64,000 nt of DNA from Staphylococcus sp. KG4-3 (GCF_033597815.2 NZ_CP166245.1:1736001-1800000), one strand, 5' to 3'. Counted from the first letter of the stretch, positions 28,985 to 39,560 are shown. Program-made: numbers and translations. Notes: generated by a model from the sequence alone, not told the origin.

Positions 28985-29302
28985 ATGTTGAATAAAAAAA
29001 ATAGGTTCATCATCTTATTTATTACGCTGACAACTATTGTCGGATCTATTTATTTTTATACTCGCCGCAAGCATCAACAATATCAAGATCCAGAAAAAAT
29101 CATTTCTGAAGTTAGAACCTATTTTATGAATGTTATAGGCTCATACATATTGCATGAACCAATTACTTATAAAAACACTAGTGATACTACGCTTGTTTAC
29201 CAAGGAGGTATTACTACCCAAAACAATGGGTCACTTACTTCATATGATTTTTTTGTCGATGCAAATAGTGGAGAAATCATTAATATTATTGAATGTGAAT
29301 GA
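28985..29302 (+). CDS. small PepSY-like membrane-anchored protein
   Basis: A 105-residue protein with one N-terminal hydrophobic segment (about 6-24, RFIILFITLTTIVGSIYFY), which acts as signal anchor, and a short extracytoplasmic domain. The ending TSYDFFVDANSGEIINIIE looks like a PepSY/DUF5590 C-terminal strand pair. The role is unknown; such domains often inhibit or bind peptidases. The ATG at 28985 follows GGGGGT at about ten bases. An upstream ATG at 28958 lacks a ribosome site. Confidence 0.7.
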   Translation: MLNKKNRFIILFITLTTIVGSIYFYTRRKHQQYQDPEKIISEVRTYFMNVIGSYILHEPITYKNTSDTTLVYQGGITTQNNGSLTSYDFFVDANSGEIINIIECE

Positions 29303-29305
29303 TAG

Positions 29306-29508
29306 AAGGTTAAAGTTATGAACGTAAAATGTATATAGTATGAGCATACGCTTCATCTATTAGATGTGAGCTGAGATTGCCTCATATCACCAAAACTATA
29401 TACATAATTGAAGTCGAAGGATTAAAATGGATTATGCTCAAGAAATATACACATATATTTCTTAATTCATATTTTAACTCCGAAGCTTAAATTCATAACT
29501 TTAACCTT
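29306..29508. other. 203-bp folded intergenic element (three-way junction)
   Basis: Perfect 17-bp terminal inverted repeats (29306-29322 and 29492-29508, AAGGTTAAAGTTATGAA) enclose two long arms. Arm 1 is ATGTATATAGT/ACTATATACAT (329-339 with 395-405, numbers after 29000), with ATGAG/CTCAT and CATCTA/TAGATG nested inside. Arm 2 is an imperfect stem of about 25 bp (407-436 with 464-493) capped by the perfect hairpin AAGAAATAT/ATATTTCTT (440-448, 455-463). A T run follows the right end. It fits a structured RNA or MITE-like repeat; a simple terminator does not need this architecture. Confidence 0.7.
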
Positions 29509-29510
29509 TT

Positions 29511-30338
29511 TTAATCTCTAGAAATAAATGTTTCAATTTCTGTCATACTCTGTTTATCAAATTTCACTGCAAAATAATTCACATCATGATAATACAAGAA
29601 CCAGTAATCATTTAAAATATAATTGGGAATCAAGCGTTCTTTCTCTCTTATTGACTGCATAGGATAGTCATCATAAGCAGTTACCCACAACGGGTTTCTA
29701 TGAGCAATTGTCGGGAATATGTCTCCCATGTGAATAGCTTTTTCACCTTTACTCTCTATCGTAATAATAGAATGACCAAAGCTATGTCCCCCAGTATGCA
29801 TGATGTTAACACCTGGTAAAACTTCCATTTCTTCATCAAATAACAATAATTTTCTTTGGAAATCACCGTTATTCTTCGTCCAATAAGTTGATTTACTTCT
29901 CAAGTTCGGGCTTTGAAATTCATGCCACTCGTCTTGCTGAATAATATGAATAGCATTTTCAAAAATCGCATGTCCCTCATCATCAGTTAAGCCTGCAGCA
30001 TGGTCAAAATGCATATGTGTCATTAACACATAATCAATATCCTTTGTTGTCATATCCAATGCTTCTAAATCATCATTAATATGACTTTCGTATTCTGCAC
30101 CAAAATTTCTACGTTCTTTATCTGTTAATTTACCAAATCCAATACCAGTATCTATAATGACATTTTTATCACCAGTTTGTATTAATATTGGATGCGTAGG
30201 TAAAGGAATTTGATTCTTTTCATTCACTTCGTATTTTTTTGTCCATAAAGCTCGAGGTACAACACCAAACATGGCCCCTCCATCAATATTTGTAATACCC
30301 CCGTTTAAATAATGTACGCTAAAATCTCCTAATTTCAT
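29511..30338 (-). CDS. MBL-fold hydrolase, YtnP (lactonase) type
   Basis: A 275-residue metallo-beta-lactamase-fold protein. The dinuclear zinc motif is THMHFDHAAG (about residue 106), with further ligands in HTGGHSFGH and the Asp in HMGDIFPT. The overall pattern matches Bacillus YtnP, described as a quorum-quenching lactonase; in staphylococci the substrate is not established. The gene context (ytnP next to trmB and ytmP) is the Bacillus order. The start has GAGGAAT upstream. Confidence 0.85.
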   Translation of the reverse strand: MKLGDFSVHYLNGGITNIDGGAMFGVVPRALWTKKYEVNEKNQIPLPTHPILIQTGDKNVIIDTGIGFGKLTDKERRNFGAEYESHINDDLEALDMTTKDIDYVLMTHMHFDHAAGLTDDEGHAIFENAIHIIQQDEWHEFQSPNLRSKSTYWTKNNGDFQRKLLLFDEEMEVLPGVNIMHTGGHSFGHSIITIESKGEKAIHMGDIFPTIAHRNPLWVTAYDDYPMQSIREKERLIPNYILNDYWFLYYHDVNYFAVKFDKQSMTEIETFISRD

Positions 30339-30537
30339 AAATTAATTCCTCCTCAGTATCCTATAAACCTTTGTTACTCATTATCTTTTATATTAATACA
30401 AACAAACTATTACGTAAAATAATGCACTATCGAGCATGTTAAGCACTTTTTTCTCATTATTTAATACAAAAATACATTACAATAGCATAAAAAAATTGAT
30501 AAGGCTTTGCCCTATCAATTAGAATGATTTTATTAAA

Positions 30538-31173
30538 TTAATGGAATTTGGCTTCCATCCGATAAATTCTAGAGCCTTTATCAGAAAACTTTCTTTCATA
30601 TTCTGTCTCTATGTTAGTTTCAACATCTTCTTGATGCAAATTCAAATTAATTTTGGTGAAATACATACCAAATTGCGACATACTTTCTAAACTATATGCA
30701 AATAGTCCTCGATTATCAGTTTTGAAGTGAAGTTCTCCGTCTTTTTTTAATACTTGTTTATACAAAGCTAAATAAGTATGATAAGTCAATCGACGTTTAG
30801 TATGTCTTTTCTTAGGCCATGGATCTGAAAAATTTAAATAGATGCGTGAAATTTCTTCATCTTTAAAATATTCATTAAGTTCTATAGCATCGTTACATAT
30901 GAGTTTAATATTAGTTAAACCTTGGTCTAATACTTTATCTAGAACTTTAACCATTACGCTTTTTTCCCGTTCCATTGAAATAAAATTAATTTCAGGATTT
31001 TGTGCAGCAAGCGTAGTTATAAACTGTCCCATTCCTGAACCTATTTCAATATAAATCGGTTGATCATTATCAAACCAATCACTGATTTGCCCTGCATGAC
31101 TACCGTCGAGATCCACTATATTCGGTTCTTTTTTTAAGTAGTCTTCCGCCCACGGCTTGTAGCGCATTCTCAT
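30538..31173 (-). CDS. trmB: tRNA (guanine-N7)-methyltransferase
   Basis: Methylates G46 in the variable loop of tRNAs using SAM. It has 211 residues. The SAM-binding motif is [10 protein letters not shown] (about residue 42). The family-specific [12 protein letters not shown], with the catalytic Asp, is near residue 117. AAGGAG supports the start. It follows the phosphotransferase gene by 12 bp in one transcript, as in Bacillus (ytmP-ytmQ). Confidence 0.95.
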   Translation of the reverse strand: MRMRYKPWAEDYLKKEPNIVDLDGSHAGQISDWFDNDQPIYIEIGSGMGQFITTLAAQNPEINFISMEREKSVMVKVLDKVLDQGLTNIKLICNDAIELNEYFKDEEISRIYLNFSDPWPKKRHTKRRLTYHTYLALYKQVLKKDGELHFKTDNRGLFAYSLESMSQFGMYFTKINLNLHQEDVETNIETEYERKFSDKGSRIYRMEAKFH

Positions 31174-31185
31174 TTTGATAACTCC

Positions 31186-31977
31186 TTATATAAATGCATT
31201 GTTATTCATAACTTCATTTAAAAATTTAAGCCACATATTCATGTCTTTATAACGTTTTTGTTCTTCATACCACTGTACCATACCAATAGATTGTACCACT
31301 GTGTACCATTTCATACGTTTTTGTAAATCCATTGAATCTTTCGTACCATAAACGTTTAACCACTGAGGCCATTTCTTTTCTGGAACGTAATTGTATAGCA
31401 GCATACCTAAATCAATTGCTGGATCAGCAATCATCGCGCCTTCCCAATCAACTAGATATAATTCATCATGATCCGACAATAGCCAGTTATTGTGATTAAC
31501 ATCACCATGGACTACTGTAAAGAAACGAGGATCCAAGTTTGGCATATGCTCTTCAAGATAAGTTAAAGCTTTTCTAACAACATGATGCGTTAAAACTTCT
31601 CTTGATAAAGAAGCATTAATCTTGTTTAGTAGAATATCAGGAGTGATTGGCTCCATTTCCATACGTTTTAACATATTAAGTAATGTTTTAGAACTATGAA
31701 TCTTTTTCAATAAATTGGCTACCCGTTGTTCGTGCATTTCGTTGAAAGTAAGTTCTCTACCATTTTTCCAATGTTGTGCGGTTACCACTTCACCAGTTTC
31801 TATGCGTTTTGTCCACACTAATTTTGGTACAATACCTTCGGCCGATAATGCCGCAATAAATGGGTTTGAATTTCTTTTTAGGAATAACTTTTGCCCATCT
31901 TGTTCAGCCATATATGCCTCACCAGATGCACCACCCGCTGAATCAAGCGTCCATCCCAATTGATAAAACTGCTCCAA
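31186..31977 (-). CDS. phosphotransferase (APH / choline-kinase fold) YtmP
   Basis: A kinase-fold protein of about 263 residues with the catalytic loop VHGDVNHNNWL (Asp and Asn) and the metal-binding VDWEGA, as in aminoglycoside phosphotransferases and choline kinases. The substrate is unknown. The TTG at 31977 is preferred because GAGGTG lies six bases before it; ATG at 32013 or GTG at 31980 are alternatives, but the residues between are not family-like. It is translated just upstream of trmB. A hairpin with a short T run lies in its leader. Confidence 0.82.
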   Translation of the reverse strand: MEQFYQLGWTLDSAGGASGEAYMAEQDGQKLFLKRNSNPFIAALSAEGIVPKLVWTKRIETGEVVTAQHWKNGRELTFNEMHEQRVANLLKKIHSSKTLLNMLKRMEMEPITPDILLNKINASLSREVLTHHVVRKALTYLEEHMPNLDPRFFTVVHGDVNHNNWLLSDHDELYLVDWEGAMIADPAIDLGMLLYNYVPEKKWPQWLNVYGTKDSMDLQKRMKWYTVVQSIGMVQWYEEQKRYKDMNMWLKFLNEVMNNNAFI

Positions 31978-32004
31978 CACGTTCACCTCACTTTCAATTA
32001 GAAA

Positions 32005-32035
32005 ATGGCTCAAGAAAACAGATTTCGAGAGCCAT
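32005..32035 (-). promoter_or_regulatory. hairpin in the ytmP-trmB leader
   Basis: ATGGCTC and GAGCCAT form a 7-bp stem followed on the minus strand by TTTTCT, about 20 bases before the ribosome site. It could be an attenuator. The remaining 400 bp up to dat hold a GGTTGAA/TTCAACC palindrome near 32290 and no gene that I can see. Confidence 0.3.
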
Positions 32036-32435
32036 ATATAATCATTTTCTATTACAATATTTTAAACTTCAACCCAAATTTATGTCGCCTCAAGTTTTAT
32101 GACTGACACAATGTCCCATGTGATTCAAGTTAAGTTATTTAATAACAGTACCTAGTTTCAAATTATAGCAACTTTTACATCATACCATAAATCAATCTCA
32201 AACAGAGTACTATTTTAATATTTCTATATCTTTTTTTCTTAAATTTATTACGGTCAATTTCAAGACTCATAAAAGATTTTATAATGTTTGAGGTTGAATT
32301 TCAACCAAAAATGAGAAACAAAAAGATACATTTTACTTTCAATTTTATATTGAAATCTCTTAAACGGCTCAGTTAGCATTATAACATAATTTCAACGTAA
32401 TTTATGTGACATTTTATATCCATTTATGGAAAATA

Positions 32436-33281
32436 TTAACTATGTGTGTCAATGTATCTATTAAATCCTTCTTGCAATGATTTCGTAATACTACCTACTT
32501 CACCATCACCTACATTTTCTCCATCCAATTTAACGACAGGCATGACTTCTATTGATGTACTAGACACAATAATTTCGTCTGCATTTTTTAAGAAATCCAA
32601 TGTAAATACTTCTTCATTAAAAGGTATACCTTTATCTTCAGCAACTGATTTGATAACCATACGTGTTATACCATTTAATATATAATTATTTACTGGATGT
32701 GTGTATATCTCACCGTTTTTAATCGCATACACATTACTAGAAGAACCTTCTGTGACGATATCACCACGGTGTTGAATTGCTTCTTGAGCGTTATATTTTG
32801 TTGCGTATTCTTTAGCTAATACATTTCCTAATAAATTTAAACTTTTAATATCGCATCTTAACCAACGAATATCTTCAGTTGTAATAGCATTAATGCCTTC
32901 TTCAAGCAATTTGTATGGGCGATCATATGACTTCGTAAATGCCATGATGTTTGCCTCTACTGATGGTGTAGGGAATGCATGATCACGTGGAGCAGCACCA
33001 CGAGTTACCTGGATATAGACACCGCCATTAACGATGCTGTTTGTAGATAACAATTCCTGAATCAATTCCGTCAATTCGTCTACATTGTATTTTAGTTCCA
33101 AACCAATTTCTTTAGCACTGCGTAGTAATCTTTCAAAATGTTCTTTAGCTGTAAAAACATTATTATCATAAACTCTTATATATTCATAAATGCCATCACC
33201 AAAGACATAACCTCTATCATTATACGGTACATTTGCATCTTGCTCGTCCACAAGTTTTTCATTTATTAGCACTTTTGTCAT
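32436..33281 (-). CDS. dat: D-alanine aminotransferase
   Basis: PLP enzyme that interconverts D-alanine and D-glutamate, supplying wall precursors. It has 281 residues. It is a fold-type IV transaminase with [19 protein letters not shown] at the N-terminus and the PLP lysine in [15 protein letters not shown] (about residue 146). The ATG at 33281 follows GGAGG and lies two bases after the pepV stop, indicating translational coupling. The pairing pepV-dat is conserved in staphylococci. Confidence 0.95.
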   Translation of the reverse strand: MTKVLINEKLVDEQDANVPYNDRGYVFGDGIYEYIRVYDNNVFTAKEHFERLLRSAKEIGLELKYNVDELTELIQELLSTNSIVNGGVYIQVTRGAAPRDHAFPTPSVEANIMAFTKSYDRPYKLLEEGINAITTEDIRWLRCDIKSLNLLGNVLAKEYATKYNAQEAIQHRGDIVTEGSSSNVYAIKNGEIYTHPVNNYILNGITRMVIKSVAEDKGIPFNEEVFTLDFLKNADEIIVSSTSIEVMPVVKLDGENVGDGEVGSITKSLQEGFNRYIDTHS

Positions 33282-33283
33282 AT

Positions 33284-34693
33284 TTATTCCTCCACACACA
33301 ATTTATATAATGACTCCAAGTAAATGCTTGTCGCATTAAATAATTGTTTTTTAGTAATATACTCATTTTTTTGATGCATTAAGTCTTCAGAATCGCTGAA
33401 CATAGCACCAAATGCAACACCTTTATCTAAATTACGCGCATAAGTACCGCCACCTATTGTATATGGTTCAGTTTGGTCACCAGTTTGGTTTCTATACGCT
33501 TCTACTAAACTTTGTACAAATGGATCATCTTTTTCCACATAATGTGGTGTTTGGTTCTTACCTAATTCAATTGAAAAACCTAATGGATTTATTTCACTCT
33601 TAAATCTAGTCAATGCTTCTTCAAATTCAAAGCCTTCTGGATATCTTAAATTGATACCAAATGATCCACCTTTTTGATTATCATAAGTTATTACACCTAT
33701 ATTAGTAGTAACGTCTCCCATTACATCTGTGTGGAATTTCATACCCATTTTTTCTCCAAAATGAGACTCGAATAAATATTTATTACTGAATTCAACAAAA
33801 TTAGCTGCTGTCTTATCTAAATCTAAACTTGATAAGAAATTCATTAAATATAAACCTGCATTTACTCCAATAGATGGATCCATACCATGGACCGCTTTAC
33901 CATATACCTTAAGAACTAATACACCACTATCAACAACACTTTCACCATCAATTTGATAGTCATTTAAGTATTGTTCAAAATTTTGAATGACGTCTGTCAT
34001 ATTTTCTTTAACCGCAACATGTGCTACTGCTTCGTCTGGAACCATATTATATCTTTCACCAGATTTAAATGAACGTAATTCGTATTCAGGTTCATCTTGA
34101 TCTTCAGCTTTGTCGTTTTGAATTACATCAAACGTGCTGATGCCTTTTTCTCCATGAATAGCTGGGAATTCAGCATCTGGAGCGAAACCTAATACTGGCA
34201 TTTCTTCTGTTTCGAAATAACGATCCGTACATTTCCAATCTGACTCTTCATCCGTACCAATGATGATATGTATACGCTTTTTCCAATTTACATTCATTTC
34301 ATTTAAAATTTTGACTGCATAATAAGCTGCAATTGTTGGGCCTTTGTCATCCAAAGTACCGCGAGCTACAATTTTGTCATCAGTAACTAATGGATTGAAT
34401 GGATTTGAGTCCCATCCATCACCAGCAGGAACAACATCTACGTGGCATAAGATACCAAAAAGATCTTCACCTTCACCCGCTTCGATTCGTCCGGCGATAT
34501 GATCAACATCATGTATTCCAAATCCATCTCGTTCTGCAAGTTGGTACATGTAATCTAAGGCTTTACGTGGCCCTGGTCCAACAGGGTTCTCTGAAGATGC
34601 CTTATCATCTTCTCTTACACTTTCGATAGATAAAAGTCCTTTCAAATCCTCGATAATTTGCCCTTCATACGCTTTTACTTTATCTCTCCACAT
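33284..34693 (-). CDS. pepV: dipeptidase PepV (M20 family)
   Basis: A 469-residue di-zinc dipeptidase. Metal ligands are visible in [17 protein letters not shown] and GTDEESDW, with the late His in GGGTYARN and Glu near the C-terminus. It degrades dipeptides, perhaps including D-Ala-containing ones, in line with coupling to dat. The ATG at 34693 is chosen over a TTG two codons upstream. It is the first gene of the pepV-dat unit. Confidence 0.94.
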   Translation of the reverse strand: MWRDKVKAYEGQIIEDLKGLLSIESVREDDKASSENPVGPGPRKALDYMYQLAERDGFGIHDVDHIAGRIEAGEGEDLFGILCHVDVVPAGDGWDSNPFNPLVTDDKIVARGTLDDKGPTIAAYYAVKILNEMNVNWKKRIHIIIGTDEESDWKCTDRYFETEEMPVLGFAPDAEFPAIHGEKGISTFDVIQNDKAEDQDEPEYELRSFKSGERYNMVPDEAVAHVAVKENMTDVIQNFEQYLNDYQIDGESVVDSGVLVLKVYGKAVHGMDPSIGVNAGLYLMNFLSSLDLDKTAANFVEFSNKYLFESHFGEKMGMKFHTDVMGDVTTNIGVITYDNQKGGSFGINLRYPEGFEFEEALTRFKSEINPLGFSIELGKNQTPHYVEKDDPFVQSLVEAYRNQTGDQTEPYTIGGGTYARNLDKGVAFGAMFSDSEDLMHQKNEYITKKQLFNATSIYLESLYKLCVEE

Positions 34694-34864
34694 TTGCAAT
34701 CAACTTCCTTCTTATAACTAATATATTTAATATTTTACATGAACTAGAGAAGAAACTACAGTGAGATGTGTCTAATAATTCAAAAAATTAACTGTTATGA
34801 TTTGTATTAAAACAGTTTAAACGCTATACATTACTAAATAAAATACCTGTATTAATAAAGTAAA

Positions 34865-34909
34865 AGGAGCGAGCTAGAAATCACAATTTGATTTCTTATT
34901 CTCGCCCCT
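34865..34909. terminator. terminator downstream of the YtxH gene
   Basis: AGGAGCGAG/CTCGCCCCT and an inner TAGAAATCA/TGATTTCTTA form one long imperfect stem in the 350-bp gap between the YtxH gene and pepV. No other feature was seen in this gap. Confidence 0.55.
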
Positions 34910-35044
34910 ATGGCTAACTAAATATTTAATTAACTTATGATAAATGTATTAAGTTAAGTAATAGCTAATGTGAATAATTAGTTTTAATTACACACATAGA
35001 TAACACTGTTCATATCTTAACCATACATATATACATTTTAAATT

Positions 35045-35458
35045 TTATTTTTCATCATGTTTGTTACTGTTATTTTTTAATTCTTCTTCTGTTACAACGC
35101 GTAGGTTGTTTGACGGATCAGCAGCGCCTTCATCAGTAAATCTCGCTTCTTCAATATGCTCTTCTTCATTTTCACTAACATTTTTAAAGCGATCTTTTTG
35201 TTCATTGATAAATCCTTTAGGATCTTGCTTAACTTTTGAAGCATATCCCTTTGGATCTTGTTTTACTTCATTATATGTTTCTCCAGCTTTAGAACTTATT
35301 TGACTTGCGATGTCTTTAGCATTTTGTTTATAAGATTCTGGGTTAGATTTATATTTACTGTACTCATCTTTCAATCTATCTCTATTTTCTTTTTTAGAGA
35401 GAACAACGGCTGCGGCTGCTCCACCGATGCCTACAATTGCTTTAAATAATTTTGACAT
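35045..35458 (-). CDS. YtxH domain-containing protein
   Basis: A 137-residue protein with a short N-terminal Gly/Ala-rich membrane segment (FKAIVGIGGAAAAVVLS) and a basic helical part. The unit VKQDPKGY/F is tandemly repeated (about 65-85), and the acidic tail has EENEEEHIEEA. It is typical of the small stress-linked YtxH family, for which no activity is known. It is last in an operon with the pseudouridine synthase (18 bp upstream) and murJ. Confidence 0.8.
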   Translation of the reverse strand: MSKLFKAIVGIGGAAAAVVLSKKENRDRLKDEYSKYKSNPESYKQNAKDIASQISSKAGETYNEVKQDPKGYASKVKQDPKGFINEQKDRFKNVSENEEEHIEEARFTDEGAADPSNNLRVVTEEELKNNSNKHDEK

Positions 35459-35476
35459 AATAACTACACCTCTTCT

Positions 35477-36175
35477 TTATTTTAATCCTAAACTTTTAAA
35501 ATCTTGCTGATTTAATTGACGATATTCTCCTGGTGCCAGTGTTAAATCAAGATGAAGGTCGCCAATGCTAATACGTTTCAATTCTAAAACTTCATTATTT
35601 ATCGCATGAAACATACGCTTAACCTGATGATAACGTCCTTCATGAATCGTAACAAATGATTTATACATTTCATCACTTTTCACTAATTCCGCTGGTTTTG
35701 CCAATCCCTCATTTAATTCAATACCCACTTTAAATGCATTTATATCATTTTTTGTAATATTTTTTTCAGAAATCACTTCATATGTTTTAGGAACATGCTT
35801 TGTTGGACTCATTAAGTCATGGTTGAATTGCCCATCGTTAGTAATTAATAATAAACCTTCTGTATCTTTATCCAAACGTCCCACCGGAAAAACATTTAAA
35901 TATTTATATTCATCGACCAAATCAATGACAGTTTGTTGTTTGTCATCTTCAGTTGCTGAAATATAACCTTTAGGTTTGTTTAACATTAGATATACTTTAT
36001 CAATATATTGGATATGTCTATTATTTGCTTTTACAATATCAACATCTGGATTTAACTGCCTTTTTGGTGATGTTTCTACATTATCATTCACAGTTACCTG
36101 TTTCTTTTTTAATAATTGCTTAACTTCGGTACGTGTACCTACACCCATATTTGCTAAAAACTTATCTAATCTCAT
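35477..36175 (-). CDS. RsuA/RluB-family pseudouridine synthase
   Basis: Converts a uridine in rRNA to pseudouridine. It has 232 residues: an N-terminal S4 domain (MRLDKFLANMGVGTRTEVKQ), then the catalytic domain with the nucleophilic Asp in GRLDKDTEGLLLIT (about residue 102). Length and motifs are closer to RsuA (16S, small subunit) than to RluB, but the target position cannot be read from the sequence. Its ATG overlaps the murJ stop as ATGA. Confidence 0.9.
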   Translation of the reverse strand: MRLDKFLANMGVGTRTEVKQLLKKKQVTVNDNVETSPKRQLNPDVDIVKANNRHIQYIDKVYLMLNKPKGYISATEDDKQQTVIDLVDEYKYLNVFPVGRLDKDTEGLLLITNDGQFNHDLMSPTKHVPKTYEVISEKNITKNDINAFKVGIELNEGLAKPAELVKSDEMYKSFVTIHEGRYHQVKRMFHAINNEVLELKRISIGDLHLDLTLAPGEYRQLNQQDFKSLGLK

Positions 36176-37809
36176 TTAATAATCCCTAATTTACGTCTAA
36201 GTTTATTTGGTATTTCACCTAAAAATTGATCGGCTAATTTTGTCTTCATAGTGATACCTCCATAAACAATCATACCAATTACTACACTTATAATTAAAAT
36301 AGTTAATGAACCTATTTTAGATTCTGGTGAAATCAACATTTGTAATATAAATGAAGATAATTCAACGATAATCATCATGATTAAACCATATAGGAATATT
36401 TTACCAAAGTGTAACCAAGTCTCTGAGAAGTCAAATTCCGCATATTTTTTAAGTATATAAAAATTACATAAAACAGCAAACAACAGTGCAATCGCTGTAC
36501 TTAAAATTGCGCCAGCTGTATGGAAAGCCATAATGAGTGGTGTGTTGAGTATAACTTTTAAAACAACTGCCGATAAAATTACAAATACAGTCAGTTTTTG
36601 CTTATCAATACCTTGTAGCATGGATGCTGTCACACTTAATAATCCAATTAAAATAGCAACTGGTGCATAATAGAATAGTAGCTGACTTCCATCAACATTA
36701 TAACTATAGAACACAGTATATAACGGTAATGCTAAAGCCATAATTCCTAAACTTGCTGGTACTGTGATATACATCAATACACCTAAAGAAGTTCTAATTT
36801 GTCTATGCATCTCACTTAGCTCACCAGATTCGTATGTTTTTGTAATAAATGGAATTAAACTTACTGCAAAACCAGCTGATAGTGATGTTGGAATCATCAC
36901 TATTTTATTAGTTGTCATATTTAAAATAGTAAAGAAATAGTCATGTAATTGGCTCGGTACACCTGCTAAATCTAAAGCACCATTATGTGTAAATTGGTCA
37001 ACTAAATTAAATAATGGGAAATTCAAGCTAACAATAACAAATGGAATACTATACGAAATAATTTCTTTATACATTTTCCCATATGAAACGCTTATGCCTG
37101 AAACATCTGTTGCAACCATTTTTTCAATATTAGGTTTTCTTTTTCTCCAGTAGTACCACAATGTAAAGATACCAGCTACGGCACCTATTGCTGCAGCAAA
37201 CGTTGCAACACCATTAGCTTGTAATACACTACCGTTAAAGACATTAAGCACTAAATAACTTCCAATTAGAATGAATAAGATACGTGCAATTTGTTCTATA
37301 ACTTCTGATACTGCTGTTGGCCCCATTGATTTATAACCTTGGAACACACCACGCCATGTAGCGAGTAATGGAATAAATATTACGACCATACTGATAATTC
37401 TAATAATCCATGTAATGTCATCGACTGACCATCCACCTTTAGCTCCTGATTCGTGAGCTAATGTGATGCTTGCTATACTTGGCGCTAATAAATATAAAAT
37501 GAAAAATCCTATAAATCCTGTAATGGTCATAACAATAAAACTGGATTTATATAATTTTTCACTTACTTTATATGCACCTAAAGCATTATACTTAGACACA
37601 TATTTAGACGCCGCTAATGGTACACCAGCAGTTGCAATAGCAATTGCTATATTATAAGGCGTATATGCATAGTTAAAAGGTGCCAATTTTTCTTCTCCAC
37701 CAATAATGGCGTAGAATGGAATTATATATATTACACCCAGAACTTTAGTAATCAATATACTAAGGGTGATTAAAAAGGTACCCCTAACTAATTCTTTACT
37801 TTCACTCAT
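36172..37809 (-). CDS. murJ: lipid II flippase, MATE/MOP superfamily (YtgP/MurJ)
   Basis: A 545-residue integral membrane protein with about 14 membrane segments of the polysaccharide-transport/MurJ type. It moves lipid II to the outer face for peptidoglycan synthesis. The S. aureus protein at this position (SAV1754) was identified as the essential MurJ and as the target of the inhibitor DMPI. The start MSESKELVRGTFLITLS is typical. It heads a three-gene unit, overlapping the pseudouridine synthase gene by four bases. Functional assignment rests on position and family. Confidence 0.88.
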   Translation of the reverse strand: MSESKELVRGTFLITLSILITKVLGVIYIIPFYAIIGGEEKLAPFNYAYTPYNIAIAIATAGVPLAASKYVSKYNALGAYKVSEKLYKSSFIVMTITGFIGFFILYLLAPSIASITLAHESGAKGGWSVDDITWIIRIISMVVIFIPLLATWRGVFQGYKSMGPTAVSEVIEQIARILFILIGSYLVLNVFNGSVLQANGVATFAAAIGAVAGIFTLWYYWRKRKPNIEKMVATDVSGISVSYGKMYKEIISYSIPFVIVSLNFPLFNLVDQFTHNGALDLAGVPSQLHDYFFTILNMTTNKIVMIPTSLSAGFAVSLIPFITKTYESGELSEMHRQIRTSLGVLMYITVPASLGIMALALPLYTVFYSYNVDGSQLLFYYAPVAILIGLLSVTASMLQGIDKQKLTVFVILSAVVLKVILNTPLIMAFHTAGAILSTAIALLFAVLCNFYILKKYAEFDFSETWLHFGKIFLYGLIMMIIVELSSFILQMLISPESKIGSLTILIISVVIGMIVYGGITMKTKLADQFLGEIPNKLRRKLGIIK

Positions 37810-37938
37810 TCAGATCTTCCTATCTCAAATTAAATTTTTACACTCGTAACTTCAATAATAACGTTATAACCACTTTTTTTCAAAACTATATTACTATAAA
37901 CTATAAAATAACACTATTTAGTAAAGGGAGGCAATGAA

Positions 37939-39213
37939 ATGTATCAAACAATTATCATCGGCGGTGGTCCAAGTGGGCTTATGGCAGCTGCTGCAGCAAG
38001 TAAATTAAGCAATAGTGTTTTATTAATTGAAAAGAAAAAAGGACTAGGCCGCAAATTAAAAATTTCTGGTGGCGGTCGTTGTAATGTAACCAATCGTCTT
38101 CCTTATGATGAAATTATAAAAAACATTCCTGGTAATGGAAAGTTTTTATATAGCCCATTCTCAGTTTTTGACAATGAATCAATCATTCATTTTTTTGAAT
38201 CTAGGGGTGTATCTTTAAAAGAAGAAGACCATGGACGTATGTTCCCAGTTTCTAATAAAGCTCAAGATGTAGTGGATGCACTTATTCACACTTTGCAACA
38301 AAATAAGGTAGAAGTTAAAGAAGAAGCCACTGTTGCTTCAATTTCATACACCGACAATCAAACTTTCCAAGTGTCGCTTAATGATCAACAATCTTTTGAA
38401 AGCCAAAGTTTAGTCATTGCAACTGGTGGTACAAGTGTGCCGCAAACCGGTTCTACTGGAGATGGTTATAAATTTGCTGAACAATTAGGACATTCCATTA
38501 CTGAATTATTTCCTACTGAAGTCCCGATTACTTCTGCTGAGTCTTTCATTAAAAACAAACGACTAAAAGGATTGAGTTTAAAAGATGTAGCACTTTCAGT
38601 ATTAAAAAAGAATGGAAAAACAAGAATCACACATCAAATGGATATGTTATTCACACATTTTGGTGTTAGCGGCCCTGCTGCATTAAGATGCAGCCAATTC
38701 GTTTATAAAGAACAAAAAAACCAAAAACGACAAGAAATACAAATGCAAATTGATGCTTTTCCAGAAATAACAAAAAACGAATTAGAACTAAAAATTCGTG
38801 ATTTACTTAAAAACACACCAGACAAATACATCAAAAACAGTTTACACGGTTTAATTGAAGAACGCTATTTATTATTTATTATCGAACAAGCGGATATCCC
38901 TGATGATTTAACTGCACATCACATTTCCAATGCACAAATCAATAATATTGTAGCGTTATTAAAAGGTTTTACTTTTTACGTCAATGGCACTTTATCTATC
39001 GAAAAAGCTTTCGTAACCGGCGGTGGTGTTTCACTAAAAGAAATACAACCTAAAACAATGATGTCCAAAATTGTCCCCGGCTTATTTTTATGTGGTGAAG
39101 TATTAGACATTCACGGTTATACTGGCGGATATAACATTACTAGTGCATTGGTCACTGGACATGTTGCTGGTACTAATGCAAGTGAGTTCGATTCCACAAC
39201 TCAAACACTTTAA
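37939..39213 (+). CDS. HI0933/BaiN-family flavoprotein
   Basis: A 424-residue FAD-binding oxidoreductase of unknown substrate. The N-terminal dinucleotide fold is IIIGGGPSGLMAAAAAS. The family signature SGGGRCNVTN is near residue 49, and the C-terminal FAD motif is GGYNITSALVTGHVAG. GGGAGG precedes the ATG. It is divergent from murJ and ends in a terminator. It corresponds to Bacillus YtfP. Confidence 0.88.
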   Translation: MYQTIIIGGGPSGLMAAAAASKLSNSVLLIEKKKGLGRKLKISGGGRCNVTNRLPYDEIIKNIPGNGKFLYSPFSVFDNESIIHFFESRGVSLKEEDHGRMFPVSNKAQDVVDALIHTLQQNKVEVKEEATVASISYTDNQTFQVSLNDQQSFESQSLVIATGGTSVPQTGSTGDGYKFAEQLGHSITELFPTEVPITSAESFIKNKRLKGLSLKDVALSVLKKNGKTRITHQMDMLFTHFGVSGPAALRCSQFVYKEQKNQKRQEIQMQIDAFPEITKNELELKIRDLLKNTPDKYIKNSLHGLIEERYLLFIIEQADIPDDLTAHHISNAQINNIVALLKGFTFYVNGTLSIEKAFVTGGGVSLKEIQPKTMMSKIVPGLFLCGEVLDIHGYTGGYNITSALVTGHVAGTNASEFDSTTQTL

Positions 39214-39309
39214 CTTTAAATATTGTAGGAAAGATTAAATTTGCGGTAAAACAACCAAAGTATTAAACGTCTTCGAATTAGAGCATCTATAATTCTTTTT
39301 ATAAACACT

Positions 39310-39353
39310 TAAACAGTCCATTTTACATATATTTATGTTCGGACTGTTTTTTA
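39310..39353 (+). terminator. terminator of the flavoprotein gene
   Basis: AAACAGTCC and GGACTGTTT with a 22-base loop are followed by a T run. Confidence 0.8.
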
Positions 39354-39440
39354 TTATATACACTTCATTATATCTACAAATTCTAAACTATTATATTTCA
39401 ATCGTTCAAAATTAGAAATCTCCTCCAAAAATTCACATTA

Positions 39441-39491
39441 AAAAAGTACTTCAAAGTAGACACTTTTCAATGTGACCCCTTTGAAGTACTT
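39441..39491 (-). terminator. terminator of leuS-rhodanese unit
   Basis: AAGTACTTCAAA and TTTGAAGTACTT form a perfect 12-bp stem; the minus strand continues with TTTTTT. It ends the leuS transcript after the rhodanese gene. Confidence 0.8.
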
Positions 39492-39560
39492 ATAAATTAA
39501 ATTCAGTACATGTATAACATTGGTATACATGCGATTATTCATTTTATTTTCTTGTAAAAG

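Noticed and set aside
29360..29440. CTGAGA-type phrase hinting at a TPP riboswitch in the folded element
   Set aside because: The other conserved TPP parts (GGGGTGCC, ACCCTTTGAACCTGAT) are absent, and no thiamine gene is near.
34694..35044. Search for a small RNA or gene in the 350-bp gap upstream of pepV
   Set aside because: Only an imperfect terminator stem was found; no frame with a ribosome site and no other folded structure.
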